From Myroides marinus (GTDB taxonomy: Bacteria; Bacteroidota; Bacteroidia; Flavobacteriales; Flavobacteriaceae): DNA of 64,000 bases. Positions 1-9,355 of this stretch are shown here, piece after piece; position 1 is the first letter of the stretch; each line of letters starts with the position of its first letter. Under the pieces are notes generated by a model. The model was not told where the DNA came from and searched no databases. It saw nothing but the letters and a program-made list of their open reading frames with translations. Both the position numbers and the translations under genes were made by a program. The stretch lies in contig NZ_FNYS01000002.1 in assembly GCF_900109075.1 (NCBI RefSeq), positions 372,001-436,000 of the forward strand, written 5' to 3'.

Positions 1-317
1 GCTCGAGGAATTTGCCAAGTCCAGTCCCATCCTTCCGAAAACTTATCGCTAAAGTCAAAAATACAGATCTCATTGCCACGTATAAAACGTGCCCCTGGTT
101 TCTTCTGAAACCCCATACTGTCTAGTGATGGGAATAGATCAGCTTCTGCGAAGTGATCCATCACTCTAGGTATAAGGCTTTCTCCTACAACTATTCGAGG
201 AAACTTAGTTTTCTCTACTACTTTTACGCTCACCCCCATCTTGTGTAGATAACTTGCAGCTACGCTACCAGACGGTCCAGCGCCAATGACTAGAACATCT
301 ACATTTTCAATTAACAT
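1..317 (-). CDS. FAD-dependent oxidoreductase, N-terminal part (cut by window edge)
   Basis: The reading frame starts at an ATG on the reverse strand at position 317 and runs off the left edge, so only about 105 residues are visible. The N-terminus carries a dinucleotide-binding motif VIGAGPSG at about residues 10-17, followed by a segment rich in FPR and GES that is typical of the tryptophan-halogenase / geranylgeranyl-reductase group of flavoproteins. Such enzymes occur at the edge of flexirubin clusters, where they could hydroxylate or halogenate the aryl ring; that role is an inference. It is divergent from the ammonia-lyase gene, with 116 bases between the two starts. The substrate class cannot be decided because the C-terminal two thirds is missing. 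Confidence 0.75.
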   Translation of the reverse strand, partial: MLIENVDVLVIGAGPSGSVAASYLHKMGVSVKVVEKTKFPRIVVGESLIPRVMDHFAEADLFPSLDSMGFQKKPGARFIRGNEICIFDFSDKFSEGWDWTWQIPR

Positions 318-344
318 TTTATATTGTTATTTTGTTAATAGTAT

Positions 345-352
345 TAAATTTG
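345..352 (+). promoter_or_regulatory. candidate -7 element for pigment block A
   Basis: TAAATTTG matches the Bacteroidetes -7 consensus TAnnTTTG. A TTG at 324-326 lies 18 bases upstream and could serve as the -33 element. The lyase start at 434 would then have a leader of about 75 bases. On the other strand CAAAGTTA at 371-378 reads TAACTTTG and could serve the divergent oxidoreductase, although I see no well-placed -33 for it. Confidence 0.4.
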
Positions 353-433
353 CCTTAAAATTATGACTATCAAAGTTATTGACATTATTCAATACTTGAA
401 AGGATTTAAACAAAAAATATTAATAGACTTATA

Positions 434-1951
434 ATGAATATCTTAAAAGACTTCTTAACCCTAGAGAATTTTATAACTATCTTAAGTGATAAAGAGAATA
501 TAGTTCTATCTAATGAGTTAGTAACACGTGTAGAGAATAGCTTCTCCTTTTTACTTGATTTTTCTAAAAACAAAGTAATCTATGGAGTGAATACTGGTTT
601 TGGGCCGATGGCTCAATATAGAATACAAGAAGAAGAATGTATTCAACTACAGTATAACTTGATTAGAAGTCACGCTTCAGGTATAGGTACTCCTCTATCA
701 GTAGCACAGGTGAGAGCAGCTATATTAGCTAGACTTAATACCCTATCACTAGGATATTCAGGAGTAAATCTATCTGTCATCACACTGATGAAAGAGCTAC
801 TAGATCGTGAGATCACTCCACTTATATTCGCTCATGGTAGCGTTGGGGCTAGTGGTGATTTAGTGCAGTTAGCGCATTTAGCTTTAGTGCTTATCGGTGA
901 AGGAGAGGTGTTCTATAAAGGTGAGCGTAGAAGTACTAAAGAAGTATTCGAAATAGAAGGATTACAACCTATAGAAATACGCATTAGAGAGGGAATATCA
1001 CTTATGAATGGTACTTCTGTGATGACCGGTATAGGTATATTAAACTGGAGTAATGCTAATAGATTATTAGACTGGTCTATTAAGATGTCTTGTGCTATTA
1101 ATGAGATAGTAAGTGCATATGATGACCACTATTCTGTAGAGCTTAATCAGGCTAAGCTACACGTAGGACAGCAGTATATCGCTAGAGCGATGAGAGATAC
1201 GCTAGAGTCTAGTAAGATGGTACGCAAAAGAGAAGAACATTTATATACAGGTGAGAATCAAGAGAGCATCTTTAAGGATAAAGTACAGGAGTACTATTCT
1301 ATCAGATGTGTACCTCAGATACTAGGACCAGTATACGATACTATACAGGAGGTGAAGAAGGTATTAGAGAATGAGATTAACTCTGCTAATGACAACCCTA
1401 TCGTAGATATGGAAACTAAGCAGGTATATCACGGTGGTAACTTCCACGGTGACTACGTTTCTCTAGAGATGGATAAGTTAAAGTTAGTGATGACTAGACT
1501 GACTATGTTATCTGAGAGACAGCTAAATTATCTGCTAAATGCTAAGATTAATGAACTGTTACCACCATTCGTAAACCTTGGTAAACTTGGGTTTAACTTC
1601 GGTATGCAGGGAGTACAGTTTACTGCTACCTCTACTACAGCAGAGTGTCAGACATTATCTACCTCTATGTATGTACACAGTATACCTAATAATAACGATA
1701 ATCAAGATATCGTGAGTATGGGGACTAATGCTGCTGTACTGTGTGATAAGGTGATTGAGAACAGCTTTGAGGTATTATCTATACAGATGATAACATTAGC
1801 TCAGGCTATAGATGCTCTTGATTGTAAAGAAAAGTTATCTTTACCTACACAAGAGTGGTATAATGAAGTACGTGCTATCATTCCTACATTTGCAGAAGAT
1901 GTAGTTATGTATCCATACTTACAGAAAGTAAAAGATTATTTAAAAGCATAG
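434..1951 (+). CDS. tyrosine (aromatic amino acid) ammonia-lyase
   Basis: A 505-residue member of the HAL/PAL/TAL family, cytoplasmic, normally a homotetramer. The Ala139-Ser140-Gly141 triad in GSVGASGDL forms the MIO electrophile. GVNTGFGP (51-58), the substrate-pocket segment LIRSHASG (77-83), SANDNP and the late IPNNNDNQD motif are all present. The protein reads very like the tyrosine ammonia-lyase of Flavobacterium johnsoniae as I recall it, also from a flexirubin cluster. This supports deamination of tyrosine to 4-coumarate, the starter of the aryl polyene. The pocket has Ser-His at the selectivity position, as in HALs and in that flavobacterial enzyme, so histidine activity cannot be excluded from sequence alone; no hut genes are nearby. 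The WG-repeat gene starts 4 bases after the stop, so the two are probably co-transcribed. Confidence 0.88.
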   Translation: MNILKDFLTLENFITILSDKENIVLSNELVTRVENSFSFLLDFSKNKVIYGVNTGFGPMAQYRIQEEECIQLQYNLIRSHASGIGTPLSVAQVRAAILARLNTLSLGYSGVNLSVITLMKELLDREITPLIFAHGSVGASGDLVQLAHLALVLIGEGEVFYKGERRSTKEVFEIEGLQPIEIRIREGISLMNGTSVMTGIGILNWSNANRLLDWSIKMSCAINEIVSAYDDHYSVELNQAKLHVGQQYIARAMRDTLESSKMVRKREEHLYTGENQESIFKDKVQEYYSIRCVPQILGPVYDTIQEVKKVLENEINSANDNPIVDMETKQVYHGGNFHGDYVSLEMDKLKLVMTRLTMLSERQLNYLLNAKINELLPPFVNLGKLGFNFGMQGVQFTATSTTAECQTLSTSMYVHSIPNNNDNQDIVSMGTNAAVLCDKVIENSFEVLSIQMITLAQAIDALDCKEKLSLPTQEWYNEVRAIIPTFAEDVVMYPYLQKVKDYLKA

Positions 1952-1955
1952 ATAT

Positions 1956-3071
1956 ATGAAAGCCCTTTATTTGAGTATCAGTTTTATTATGTTAAGCATA
2001 GGTTGCTTTGCTCAGGAGTTAGCAGTGGTAAGAAACAGCTATGGCAAAGGATTTATGTCTAAAGAAGGTAAGATAGTAATAGATACTCAGTTTAAGGATG
2101 CTAGACCATTCTCTGAAGGGTTAGCGGCCGTATATGATGGTACTAACTGGGGATATATAGACTTAAAAGGAGAATGGGTGATAAAACCTACATTCGCTAA
2201 AGCCAGAGATTTTAGCTCTGGTATAGCGCTTGTAAATACAGGTAAAGAGTGGCAATATATCAATGATAAGGGACAAGCCTTATCTAATATTAATGTAGGT
2301 AGTAAAGCATACGACTTTAATGAAGGAGTAGCATTATATAAGCCGATGAGTAAGTTAGGACTTATTAATACGGATGGAGAGATGATACTACCTCCTACTT
2401 ATGATATTATAAAACCGTTTAATAATGGCTATGCTAAGGTAAAACTGGGTAATAAGTGGGGGATTATTAATACAAAAGGAGAGGTTGTCATAGAAGTTAA
2501 GTATGATAATATAGGAGATTATGTAGAGGGTGTTACTTGGGTATTTAAGGAAGGAAGTTTCTATTTATTAAATAATGGGATAGAACTACATTTACCTAAC
2601 GTAACAGATGTTATCTCTAATTTAGATAGCCAGCATATTATCGTTAAAGGTTGGCAAGGAAAAGGAATGATTAATGCAGAAGGAAAAGTATTATTACCTT
2701 TTACATACAGCGATGTACGCGAGTATAACCATGGATTAATACCTGTGAAAGATAAGTGGATGTGGGGATATGTCAATGAGAGTAATGAGGTAATCATAGA
2801 CTTTAAGTATAATGATGCTTTGCCATTTAGTGATGATGGTTTAGCAGCAGTTAAGGATAAGAAGTGGGGATTTATTAATAAAGAAGCACAACTAATAGTT
2901 CCATTCGTTTATGATATCACTGCTTTAGATTTTAGTTTTAAGAAGCAAGAGAAAGGTTTTGTTAGTGGTTTTGCGCGAGTTAAATACAAGAATAAGTGGG
3001 GATTTATTAATACCCAGGGTAAAGTATTAGCAAATAAATGGTTTAGCAATGCTGAACTGTTTAGTAAATAA
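1956..3071 (+). CDS. exported WG-repeat protein, copy 1
   Basis: A 371-residue protein with a signal peptide of about 19 residues ending in CFAQ. The rest is about ten degenerate WG-type repeats of 30-40 residues with the pattern WGxIxxxGxxxIxxxY, for example KWGIINTKG and KWGFINTQG. Residues 200-215, around SFYLLNNG, form a degenerate unit. WG repeats (KWG family) form beta-rich solenoids or propellers thought to bind ligands or proteins, and no enzymatic motif is visible. It sits 4 bases behind the lyase gene and 8 bases before a homologous gene, both inside the pigment operon. That suggests a periplasmic or surface role linked to the pigment, but this is a guess; no WG-repeat function in flexirubin synthesis is known to me. 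Confidence 0.85.
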   Translation: MKALYLSISFIMLSIGCFAQELAVVRNSYGKGFMSKEGKIVIDTQFKDARPFSEGLAAVYDGTNWGYIDLKGEWVIKPTFAKARDFSSGIALVNTGKEWQYINDKGQALSNINVGSKAYDFNEGVALYKPMSKLGLINTDGEMILPPTYDIIKPFNNGYAKVKLGNKWGIINTKGEVVIEVKYDNIGDYVEGVTWVFKEGSFYLLNNGIELHLPNVTDVISNLDSQHIIVKGWQGKGMINAEGKVLLPFTYSDVREYNHGLIPVKDKWMWGYVNESNEVIIDFKYNDALPFSDDGLAAVKDKKWGFINKEAQLIVPFVYDITALDFSFKKQEKGFVSGFARVKYKNKWGFINTQGKVLANKWFSNAELFSK

Positions 3072-3079
3072 GATAATGT

Positions 3080-4201
3080 ATGAGAAGGTTTATTATAACA
3101 TTAGGTATATCAGGTTTAGCTTTATGTAGTTATGCACAGGAGTTGGCTTTGTTTAAACAAAATGGGAAGATAGGTTTTATCAATAAAAAAGGTGAAGTAG
3201 TTATAAAACCAGTGTTTAATAAGGGAACTAGTTTCTCTGAAGGGTTGGCTGCAGTAGCATATTCTGGTAAAGATTATGGGTATATTAATACCTCTGGAGA
3301 GTTCGTTATCCAACCTAATTTTAAAGGTGCGAATGAGTTTAGAGGTGGTATAGCTATAGTGACTAAAGAAGGTATTCATTCGTATATAGATAGAGATGGC
3401 CGCAAGGTGAGAATAGCTGGAGCAGATAAGTTATATGAGTTTACCCCAGAAGGAGTAGCTATCTATAAGAGCAATACTAAAGTAGGGCTTATAGATGCTA
3501 AAGGACAGGTAGTAGTAGAGCCAAAATATGATGTGATAAGACCATTCGTTAATGGCTATGCTAAAGTGGCGGTCAATAAATGTTGGGGTATTATAGATAC
3601 TAAGGGAAACGAGGTTATACCTACTAAGTATGAAGAGATCGGTAACTATATTGATGGATATGCTTGGGCTAAGTATAAAGGTGCTTTTGGAGTGATCTAT
3701 AATGAAGAGTTTAAGGCTATAGAAGGAGCAGATAAGATACAGGATATCGTTAATCCTAATCGAGTAATCGCTAGAATAGGGAAGACTTGGGGATTGGTTA
3801 ATGAGAAACAAGAGTGGATTATACCTTCTATATATGAGAATATACGTCAAGGCAATGGTGACTTATTAGCTGCTAGAACTGGTGGTAAATGGGGATTTAT
3901 CAATGCTAAGAACGAAACTATTGTTCCATTTAAATACGATGATGCTATTGGATTCTCTAAAGATGGATTAGCAGCAGTCAAGAGTAAAAAATGGGGCTTT
4001 ATAGATGAGAAAGGTGTTGTAGTAATACCTTTTGAATACGAGATTACTGCTTTAAATTTTTCTGCAGAAATACAGGTGAAAGGCTTTATCAATGGCTTAG
4101 CGAGGGTAAAGAAAGATAAGAAGTGGGGATATATAGATACGCAAGGAAACGTATTAGGAAATACTTGGTATGACAATTTAGAATTATTTAATAAGCAATA
4201 A
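3080..4201 (+). CDS. exported WG-repeat protein, copy 2
   Basis: A 373-residue paralogue of the preceding gene. It has a signal peptide ending near CSYAQ and about ten WG-like repeats in the same order, including the same degenerate unit in the middle (AFGVIYNEEF) and the same tail (WGYIDTQGNVL). The co-linear layout across all units shows duplication of the whole gene rather than independent repeat expansion. The copies have diverged well beyond allelic difference, so the duplication is old. The FabG-like gene starts 4 bases downstream. The protein is probably periplasmic or exposed, with unknown function; ligand or partner binding is the most I would infer. Confidence 0.85.
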   Translation: MRRFIITLGISGLALCSYAQELALFKQNGKIGFINKKGEVVIKPVFNKGTSFSEGLAAVAYSGKDYGYINTSGEFVIQPNFKGANEFRGGIAIVTKEGIHSYIDRDGRKVRIAGADKLYEFTPEGVAIYKSNTKVGLIDAKGQVVVEPKYDVIRPFVNGYAKVAVNKCWGIIDTKGNEVIPTKYEEIGNYIDGYAWAKYKGAFGVIYNEEFKAIEGADKIQDIVNPNRVIARIGKTWGLVNEKQEWIIPSIYENIRQGNGDLLAARTGGKWGFINAKNETIVPFKYDDAIGFSKDGLAAVKSKKWGFIDEKGVVVIPFEYEITALNFSAEIQVKGFINGLARVKKDKKWGYIDTQGNVLGNTWYDNLELFNKQ

Positions 4202-4205
4202 GTAT

Positions 4206-4937
4206 ATGAAAACTGCTATAGTAACAGGTGGATCAAGAGGAATAGGTAGAGCGATATGTATGCGTCTAGCAGCAGATCAGAAGTATCATATATTAATCAA
4301 TTATCAGTCTAATAAAGAGGCAGCTCTAGATACATTAGCTGAAGTACAAAAATTAGGTGCTACAGGAGAGATCATCTCTTTTGATGTGAGTAATCACGAG
4401 AATGTAGTCACTACATTAACACAGTGGACTGAGGCTAATCCGTCAGCTGTGGTAGAGGTTATTGTTAATAATGCAGGTATCACTAGTGACGGACTGTTTA
4501 TGTGGATGCCTTTAGAAGATTGGAATAAGGTATTACAGACGAGTCTAAATGGATTCTATAACGTGACTCAGTTCTTTATGCAAAAGATGTTGCGCAATAG
4601 ATATGGCCGTGTAATTAATATCGTATCTGTATCAGGAGTAAAAGGTACACCTGGACAAACGAATTATTCGGCTGCTAAGGCAGGTGTGATAGGTGCTACT
4701 AAGGCATTAGCCCAAGAGGTAGCGAAGAGAAATATTACGGTGAATGCGGTAGCTCCAGGATTTATAGAGTCAGATATGACTGCAGAGTTAGATCAGAAAG
4801 AATTAGTAAAGATGATACCTGCTAACCGTTTTGGTAAAGCAGAAGAAGTAGCTGATTTAGTTGGGTTTTTAGCATCTGATAAGGCTGGGTATATCACAGG
4901 AGAAGTGATTAATATTAACGGAGGTATATATTCATAA
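4206..4937 (+). CDS. 3-oxoacyl-ACP reductase, FabG-like (polyene ketoreductase)
   Basis: A 243-residue short-chain dehydrogenase. TGGSRGIG (7-14) is the NADPH-binding loop, NNAG (88-91) the structural motif, and Ser141, Tyr154 and Lys158 make the catalytic set. The length is standard for FabG. Placed between the WG pair and a ketosynthase, it is the likely ketoreductase of the polyene cycle, equivalent in role to the KR of aryl-polyene clusters. The next gene begins 4 bases after its stop. It could also serve general fatty-acid synthesis, but the setting argues for pigment. Confidence 0.87.
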   Translation: MKTAIVTGGSRGIGRAICMRLAADQKYHILINYQSNKEAALDTLAEVQKLGATGEIISFDVSNHENVVTTLTQWTEANPSAVVEVIVNNAGITSDGLFMWMPLEDWNKVLQTSLNGFYNVTQFFMQKMLRNRYGRVINIVSVSGVKGTPGQTNYSAAKAGVIGATKALAQEVAKRNITVNAVAPGFIESDMTAELDQKELVKMIPANRFGKAEEVADLVGFLASDKAGYITGEVININGGIYS

Positions 4938-4940
4938 TAT

Positions 4941-6161
4941 ATGGAGAATAGAGTAGTTATCACAGGTATGGGGATTTACTCTTGTCTAGGGCTGAACTTA
5001 GACGAGGTAAAACAATCTCTTTATACAGGTAAGTCTGGTATCATCTATGACCAACAGCGTCATGATATGGGATTTAGATCTGCTTATACAGGTATGGTAC
5101 CTCGTCCTGATTTAAAGAGTGAATTAAGTAGAAGACAACGTATATCTATAGGTGAAGAGACTGAGTATGCTTATGTAGCTACTGTAGAAGCGCTTAAGAA
5201 TGCAGGTATTAGTGATGCTTATTTAGAACAGCATGAAGTAGGTATTCTGTATGGTAATGATAGTGTATCTAATGCTGTCATAGAGGCTACAGATATCTTT
5301 AGAGAGAAGAAGGATACAGCGTTAATCGGTTCGGGGGCTATCTTTAAGTCAATGAATTCTACTGTAACGATGAATCTATCTACTATATTTAAACTTAGAG
5401 GGATCAATATGACTATTAGTGCTGCATGCGCTAGTGGCTCACACGCTATAGGTTTAGGATATCTAATGATAAAAGGAGGACTACAAGACATCGTAATATG
5501 TGGTGGTGCACAGGAGATTAATCCTTATGCGATGGCTAGTTTTGATGGTTTAGGAGTATTCGCTGAAGAGGGAGTGTCTCCAGATAAGGCATCTAGACCA
5601 TTTGACGCTAACCGAAACGGGTTGGTACCTAGTGGTGGTGGTGCTACAGTAATATTAGAAAGTTATGAGTCTGCTATGAAGCGCGGTGCTACTATTTTAG
5701 CAGAAGTAGTAGGATATAGTTTCTCTTCTAATGGAGGGCATATCTCTACTCCTAATGTAGAAGGACCAGCTACAGCTATGCGTAGAGCTATTATACAGTC
5801 AGGTGTTGCTATAGATGAGATAGGCTATATTAATGCACATGCTACCTCTACTCCACTTGGAGATGCTAATGAGGCTAAAGCTATTTATGAAGTGTTTAAA
5901 GGCTATTCGCCAGCAGTTAGTTCTACTAAGTCATTGACAGGACATGAGTGTTGGATGGCGGGTGCATCAGAGATTGTATATTCTACCTTGATGATGAATA
6001 ACGATTTTATTGCTCCTAATTTAAACTTCGAAAATGCGGATGAGGATTCGAGTAGATTAAATCTAATTAACCAAACCCTAGATAAAAAATTTGATATATA
6101 TTTGTCTAATTCTTTTGGATTTGGTGGAACAAATTCAGCATTAGTAGTTAAAAAAATATAA
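4941..6161 (+). CDS. beta-ketoacyl-ACP synthase (FabF/FabB-like)
   Basis: A 406-residue condensing enzyme with a complete Cys-His-His triad: Cys163 in SAACASGS, His300 in NAHATSTPLGD and His335 in SLTGHECW. The sequence after the second His is unusual, HECWMAGASE instead of the common HLLGAAG. This may reshape the acyl pocket. The C-terminal NSFGFGGTNS motif is intact. It probably performs decarboxylative condensation on ACP-bound malonyl in the polyene or the alkyl part of the pigment; which one cannot be told. An ACP gene follows 7 bases after its stop. Confidence 0.87.
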   Translation: MENRVVITGMGIYSCLGLNLDEVKQSLYTGKSGIIYDQQRHDMGFRSAYTGMVPRPDLKSELSRRQRISIGEETEYAYVATVEALKNAGISDAYLEQHEVGILYGNDSVSNAVIEATDIFREKKDTALIGSGAIFKSMNSTVTMNLSTIFKLRGINMTISAACASGSHAIGLGYLMIKGGLQDIVICGGAQEINPYAMASFDGLGVFAEEGVSPDKASRPFDANRNGLVPSGGGATVILESYESAMKRGATILAEVVGYSFSSNGGHISTPNVEGPATAMRRAIIQSGVAIDEIGYINAHATSTPLGDANEAKAIYEVFKGYSPAVSSTKSLTGHECWMAGASEIVYSTLMMNNDFIAPNLNFENADEDSSRLNLINQTLDKKFDIYLSNSFGFGGTNSALVVKKI

Positions 6162-6168
6162 ATAAAAA

Positions 6169-6417
6169 ATGAACCACGAAGAGATTTTAGAAAAGATTAA
6201 TCAAATTTTAATTGAAGAATTTGAAGTAGATGCGGATGTTATTGCTAATGACAATAATCTGAAAGAAAGTCTTGATTTGGATAGTTTAGATTACGTAGAC
6301 TTAGTTGTATTAATAGAGTCAAACTTTGGAGTAAAATTAGTAGAAGCTGATTTTGCTAATATTGTAACATTTAATGATTTCTATACACTGATAGAAACAA
6401 AAGTTGCAGCAAAGTAG
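6169..6417 (+). CDS. acyl carrier protein 1
   Basis: An 82-residue acidic helical protein. The phosphopantetheine attachment site is Ser39 in LDLDSLDYVD, the classic DSL motif. The length is normal for a discrete type II ACP. It lies between a ketosynthase and an LpxL-like acyltransferase and is one of two carrier proteins in block A. Aryl-polyene clusters usually have two ACPs, so this one may carry either the polyene or the alkyl chain. The next gene starts 5 bases downstream. Confidence 0.9.
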   Translation: MNHEEILEKINQILIEEFEVDADVIANDNNLKESLDLDSLDYVDLVVLIESNFGVKLVEADFANIVTFNDFYTLIETKVAAK

Positions 6418-6422
6418 TTCAA

Positions 6423-7304
6423 ATGACACAATGGCAAGGTAAATCTAAAGGAACGCTTTTAGGATATAGAATATTTGTTTTTTGTATAAAGAAGCTAGGT
6501 ATTAGGACTGCTTATAGCGTTTTAGTATTTGTAGCTTTTTATTATTTAATCACTGCGTGGAAATCTAATCGTTCTCTGTACTATTATTTACATAATAGAC
6601 AGGGGTACTCAGTACTGAAGACTTGGGGTATGATGTATATGAGTTACTTTAGATTTGGGCAGGTTCTGATAGATAAAACAGCTATTTCTTTAGGTTTACG
6701 CAACCGTTTTACATATGAGTTTGATGGTATCGAAATATTAAAACAATTATTAGAAGAGAAGAAAGGTGCTATACTGATAAGTGCTCATGTTGGGAACTTT
6801 GAGGTAGCTGAGTATTTCTTTGCTGATATTGATTTTGACTGTCAGATTAATCTAGTGACAACCGATAGAGAACACTCGTTTATCAAGGAGTACTTTGAGA
6901 GTATATCTATTAAGACAAACCTTAACTTTATCATAGTGAAGGATGATATGTCTCATATCTTTGAGATTAATAATTGTTTGTCTAATAATGAGATTATTTG
7001 TTTTACTGGAGATAGATATTTTCCAGGAATAAAGGTCTTAACTGAGGAGTTTTTAGGTGAGCAAGCTGTATTTCCAGCTGGTCCATTTAGTATTGCTTCT
7101 CGCATGAAAGTTCCTGTTGCATACGTGTATGTGATGAAGGAATCTAATTTGCATTACCACCTTTACACGCGACGTGCAGAGGTTAAGCATAGAGATGCTC
7201 AGCATCTATTGAGATCCTACTGTGATAGTGTTACTCGGATTGTGAAGAAGTATCCGTTACAGTGGTTTAACTATTATGATTTTTGGGATTCAGATAGTAA
7301 GTAA
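6423..7304 (+). CDS. LpxL/HtrB-like lysophospholipid acyltransferase
   Basis: A 293-residue protein of the lipid A acyltransferase family (LPLAT superfamily). It has an N-terminal membrane segment at about 29-45 and the HxxxxE catalytic motif His122 to Glu127 in SAHVGNFE. FTGDRYFPG and a PVAYVYV strand follow at the usual places. Related proteins occur in aryl-polyene clusters and probably transfer an acyl chain from ACP to a hydroxyl acceptor at the inner membrane. In this cluster the acceptor could be a lipid anchor or the resorcinol; that is inferred. It sits between ACP 1 and darA with 5-6 base gaps. Confidence 0.8.
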   Translation: MTQWQGKSKGTLLGYRIFVFCIKKLGIRTAYSVLVFVAFYYLITAWKSNRSLYYYLHNRQGYSVLKTWGMMYMSYFRFGQVLIDKTAISLGLRNRFTYEFDGIEILKQLLEEKKGAILISAHVGNFEVAEYFFADIDFDCQINLVTTDREHSFIKEYFESISIKTNLNFIIVKDDMSHIFEINNCLSNNEIICFTGDRYFPGIKVLTEEFLGEQAVFPAGPFSIASRMKVPVAYVYVMKESNLHYHLYTRRAEVKHRDAQHLLRSYCDSVTRIVKKYPLQWFNYYDFWDSDSK

Positions 7305-7310
7305 AAAGAA

Positions 7311-8213
7311 ATGAAGAAAGTACTTGTTTTATATTATTCTCAGTCGGGACAGCTTAAGCGGGTCTTAGACCGTCTTACTGAGCCTATACGGCAAGAGGGT
7401 AATGTAGAAGTGACTTACTGTGAGATACAGTTAGAACACGAGTTTTTGTTTCCTTGGAAGAAAGAAGCTTTTTTTAATGCTTTCCCTGAATCGTATAAAC
7501 AGGTACCTCAGACTGTCTTATCCCCTCCTGCTGAAGTACTGAATACTAAGTATGATTTAATTATTTTAGGATACCAAGTTTGGTATTTATCCCCATCTAT
7601 TCCAATTAATTCGTTTTTAAAGGGCCCTTATGCTCAGACTATCTTTAATGATACTCCTGTAGTAACAGTGAGTGGTAGTCGTAATATGTGGGTAATGGCT
7701 CAACAAAAGATTAAAACACTGCTAAAAGAAGTCAATGCTAAGCTAGTAGGTAATATAGCTCTAGTAGATCGACATATTAATTTAGTGAGTGTGATTACCA
7801 TCGTTGACTGGATGTTCAGTGGTCAACAACGCAAAGTCTGGGGCTTTTTGCCTAAGCCAGGTATCTCCGAAGAAGAAATAGCGAATAGCAATCGTTTTGG
7901 AGTTGTTTTAAGAGATTATTTATTGAAAGACAGTTATCAGGGTATGCAGACAGAGTTAGTTGCTTCTGGAGCAGTAGAAGTACGTCACTTTTTAGTATCT
8001 ATGGATAAGAAGGCCAATAGAATATTTAAAGTGTGGTCAACGTTGATCTATAAAAGTAAGAATAGAAGAACATTACTAAAAATATTTAATTATTATTTAT
8101 TTATAGCGATATGGCTTGTGTCGCCTATCGTGCATATTATTCATCTGCTCTTATATCCTCTAAACTACAGAAGAATTAAGAGAGAAGAAAAGTATTTTCA
8201 AGGAATAGATTAG
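7311..8213 (+). CDS. darA: dialkylresorcinol biosynthesis protein DarA
   Basis: A 300-residue protein with a flavodoxin-like N-terminus (LVLYYSQSGQLKRVL, residues 5-19) and a hydrophobic C-terminal stretch at about 255-285, followed by basic residues, so it is probably membrane-associated. The sequence pattern and the position directly before a DarB-type ketosynthase match the DarA family, annotated as a dialkylresorcinol condensing enzyme. DarA acts with DarB in turning two acyl chains into a dialkylresorcinol, the lipophilic half of flexirubins. The exact chemistry of DarA (aromatisation or redox) cannot be read from sequence, but the flavodoxin-like fold suggests flavin use. Confidence 0.85.
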   Translation: MKKVLVLYYSQSGQLKRVLDRLTEPIRQEGNVEVTYCEIQLEHEFLFPWKKEAFFNAFPESYKQVPQTVLSPPAEVLNTKYDLIILGYQVWYLSPSIPINSFLKGPYAQTIFNDTPVVTVSGSRNMWVMAQQKIKTLLKEVNAKLVGNIALVDRHINLVSVITIVDWMFSGQQRKVWGFLPKPGISEEEIANSNRFGVVLRDYLLKDSYQGMQTELVASGAVEVRHFLVSMDKKANRIFKVWSTLIYKSKNRRTLLKIFNYYLFIAIWLVSPIVHIIHLLLYPLNYRRIKREEKYFQGID

Positions 8214-8221
8214 TTACTACT

Positions 8222-9355
8222 ATGAATAAAGTATATATAACCAAGAGTGCAAAGTTTTTACCGAATGAAGCTGTTAGCAACGATGAGATGGAAGCTAAAT
8301 TAGGTAAGATAGACAATAAAGAATCAAAAGCTAGACGTATCGTATTGCGCAATAATGGTATCGAACAACGATACTATGCTATCGATAATAGTGGTAATGT
8401 GACGCATAATAATAGTGATCTTACCTTCGAGTCAATTAAGGGATTATGTGATGAGCAATTCGCTTTATCAGATATGGAGGTATTGTCGTGTGGTACTTCT
8501 ACACCAGATCATTTATTGCCTTCTCATGCTGCTATGGTACACGGTCTGATGAAGACTAAGTCTGTAGAGCTTAACTCTGCTTCTGGAGTGTGTTGTTCTG
8601 GTATGAGTGCGCTTAAGTATGGATATATGTCTGTGAAATCTGGAAACTCTGCTAATGCAGTATGTACAGGTTCTGAGCGTGTGTCTTCGTGGATGAAGGC
8701 AGATCGTTTTGAAGCAGAAGTAGACAACCTTAAAGAGTTAGAACAAACTCCTATTATCGCGTTTAAAAAGGATTTCTTGAGATGGATGTTATCTGATGGT
8801 GCGGCAGCACTATTACTAGAAGATAAACCTAGAGACACGACTTCTTTAGAGATATTGTGGATGGATGCTTACTCTTATGCTTATGAGCTAGAAGCTTGTA
8901 TGTATGCTGGTGGAGATAAACTAGAGGATGGTTCTATCAAGCCGTGGAGTGATTATAATGCTAGTGAATGGTTGACTGAATCTGTGTTCTCTCTGAAGCA
9001 AGATGTAAAGGTATTAAACGAAAATATCTTAGAGAGAGGTGTGGATAGTATGAAGCGTGCAATGGAAAAACATAAGGTCAAAACAAGTGAAATCGACTAT
9101 TTTCTACCACATGTGTCATCTCATTATTTTGTGGACAATTTATATACTAAGTTTGCTGAAGCAGGTCTAGAAATAACAAAGGATAAATGGTTTATGAATC
9201 TTAAGCGCGTAGGTAACGTGGGTTCTGCTTCTATCTATCTAATGTTAGAAGAACTGATGAATTCAGGTAAACTAAAATCAGGTGATCGCATTATGTTATC
9301 TGTTCCAGAGAGTGGACGATTCTCTTATGCGTATGCTTATTTAAAAGTAGTATAG
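8222..9355 (+). CDS. darB: dialkylresorcinol ketosynthase DarB (KAS III-like)
   Basis: A 377-residue FabH-type condensing enzyme with catalytic residues Cys125 (GVCCSG), His297 (LPHVSSH) and Asn332 (GNVGSAS). It is longer than FabH (about 317) and has the N-terminal form seen in DarB/StlD enzymes. These enzymes join a beta-ketoacyl thioester to an alpha,beta-unsaturated acyl thioester to give a cyclohexanedione, which becomes a dialkylresorcinol. It follows darA by 8 bases, and its stop codon abuts the next start at 9356. This pair defines the cluster as flexirubin-type rather than a plain aryl-polyene cluster. Confidence 0.9.
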   Translation: MNKVYITKSAKFLPNEAVSNDEMEAKLGKIDNKESKARRIVLRNNGIEQRYYAIDNSGNVTHNNSDLTFESIKGLCDEQFALSDMEVLSCGTSTPDHLLPSHAAMVHGLMKTKSVELNSASGVCCSGMSALKYGYMSVKSGNSANAVCTGSERVSSWMKADRFEAEVDNLKELEQTPIIAFKKDFLRWMLSDGAAALLLEDKPRDTTSLEILWMDAYSYAYELEACMYAGGDKLEDGSIKPWSDYNASEWLTESVFSLKQDVKVLNENILERGVDSMKRAMEKHKVKTSEIDYFLPHVSSHYFVDNLYTKFAEAGLEITKDKWFMNLKRVGNVGSASIYLMLEELMNSGKLKSGDRIMLSVPESGRFSYAYAYLKVV

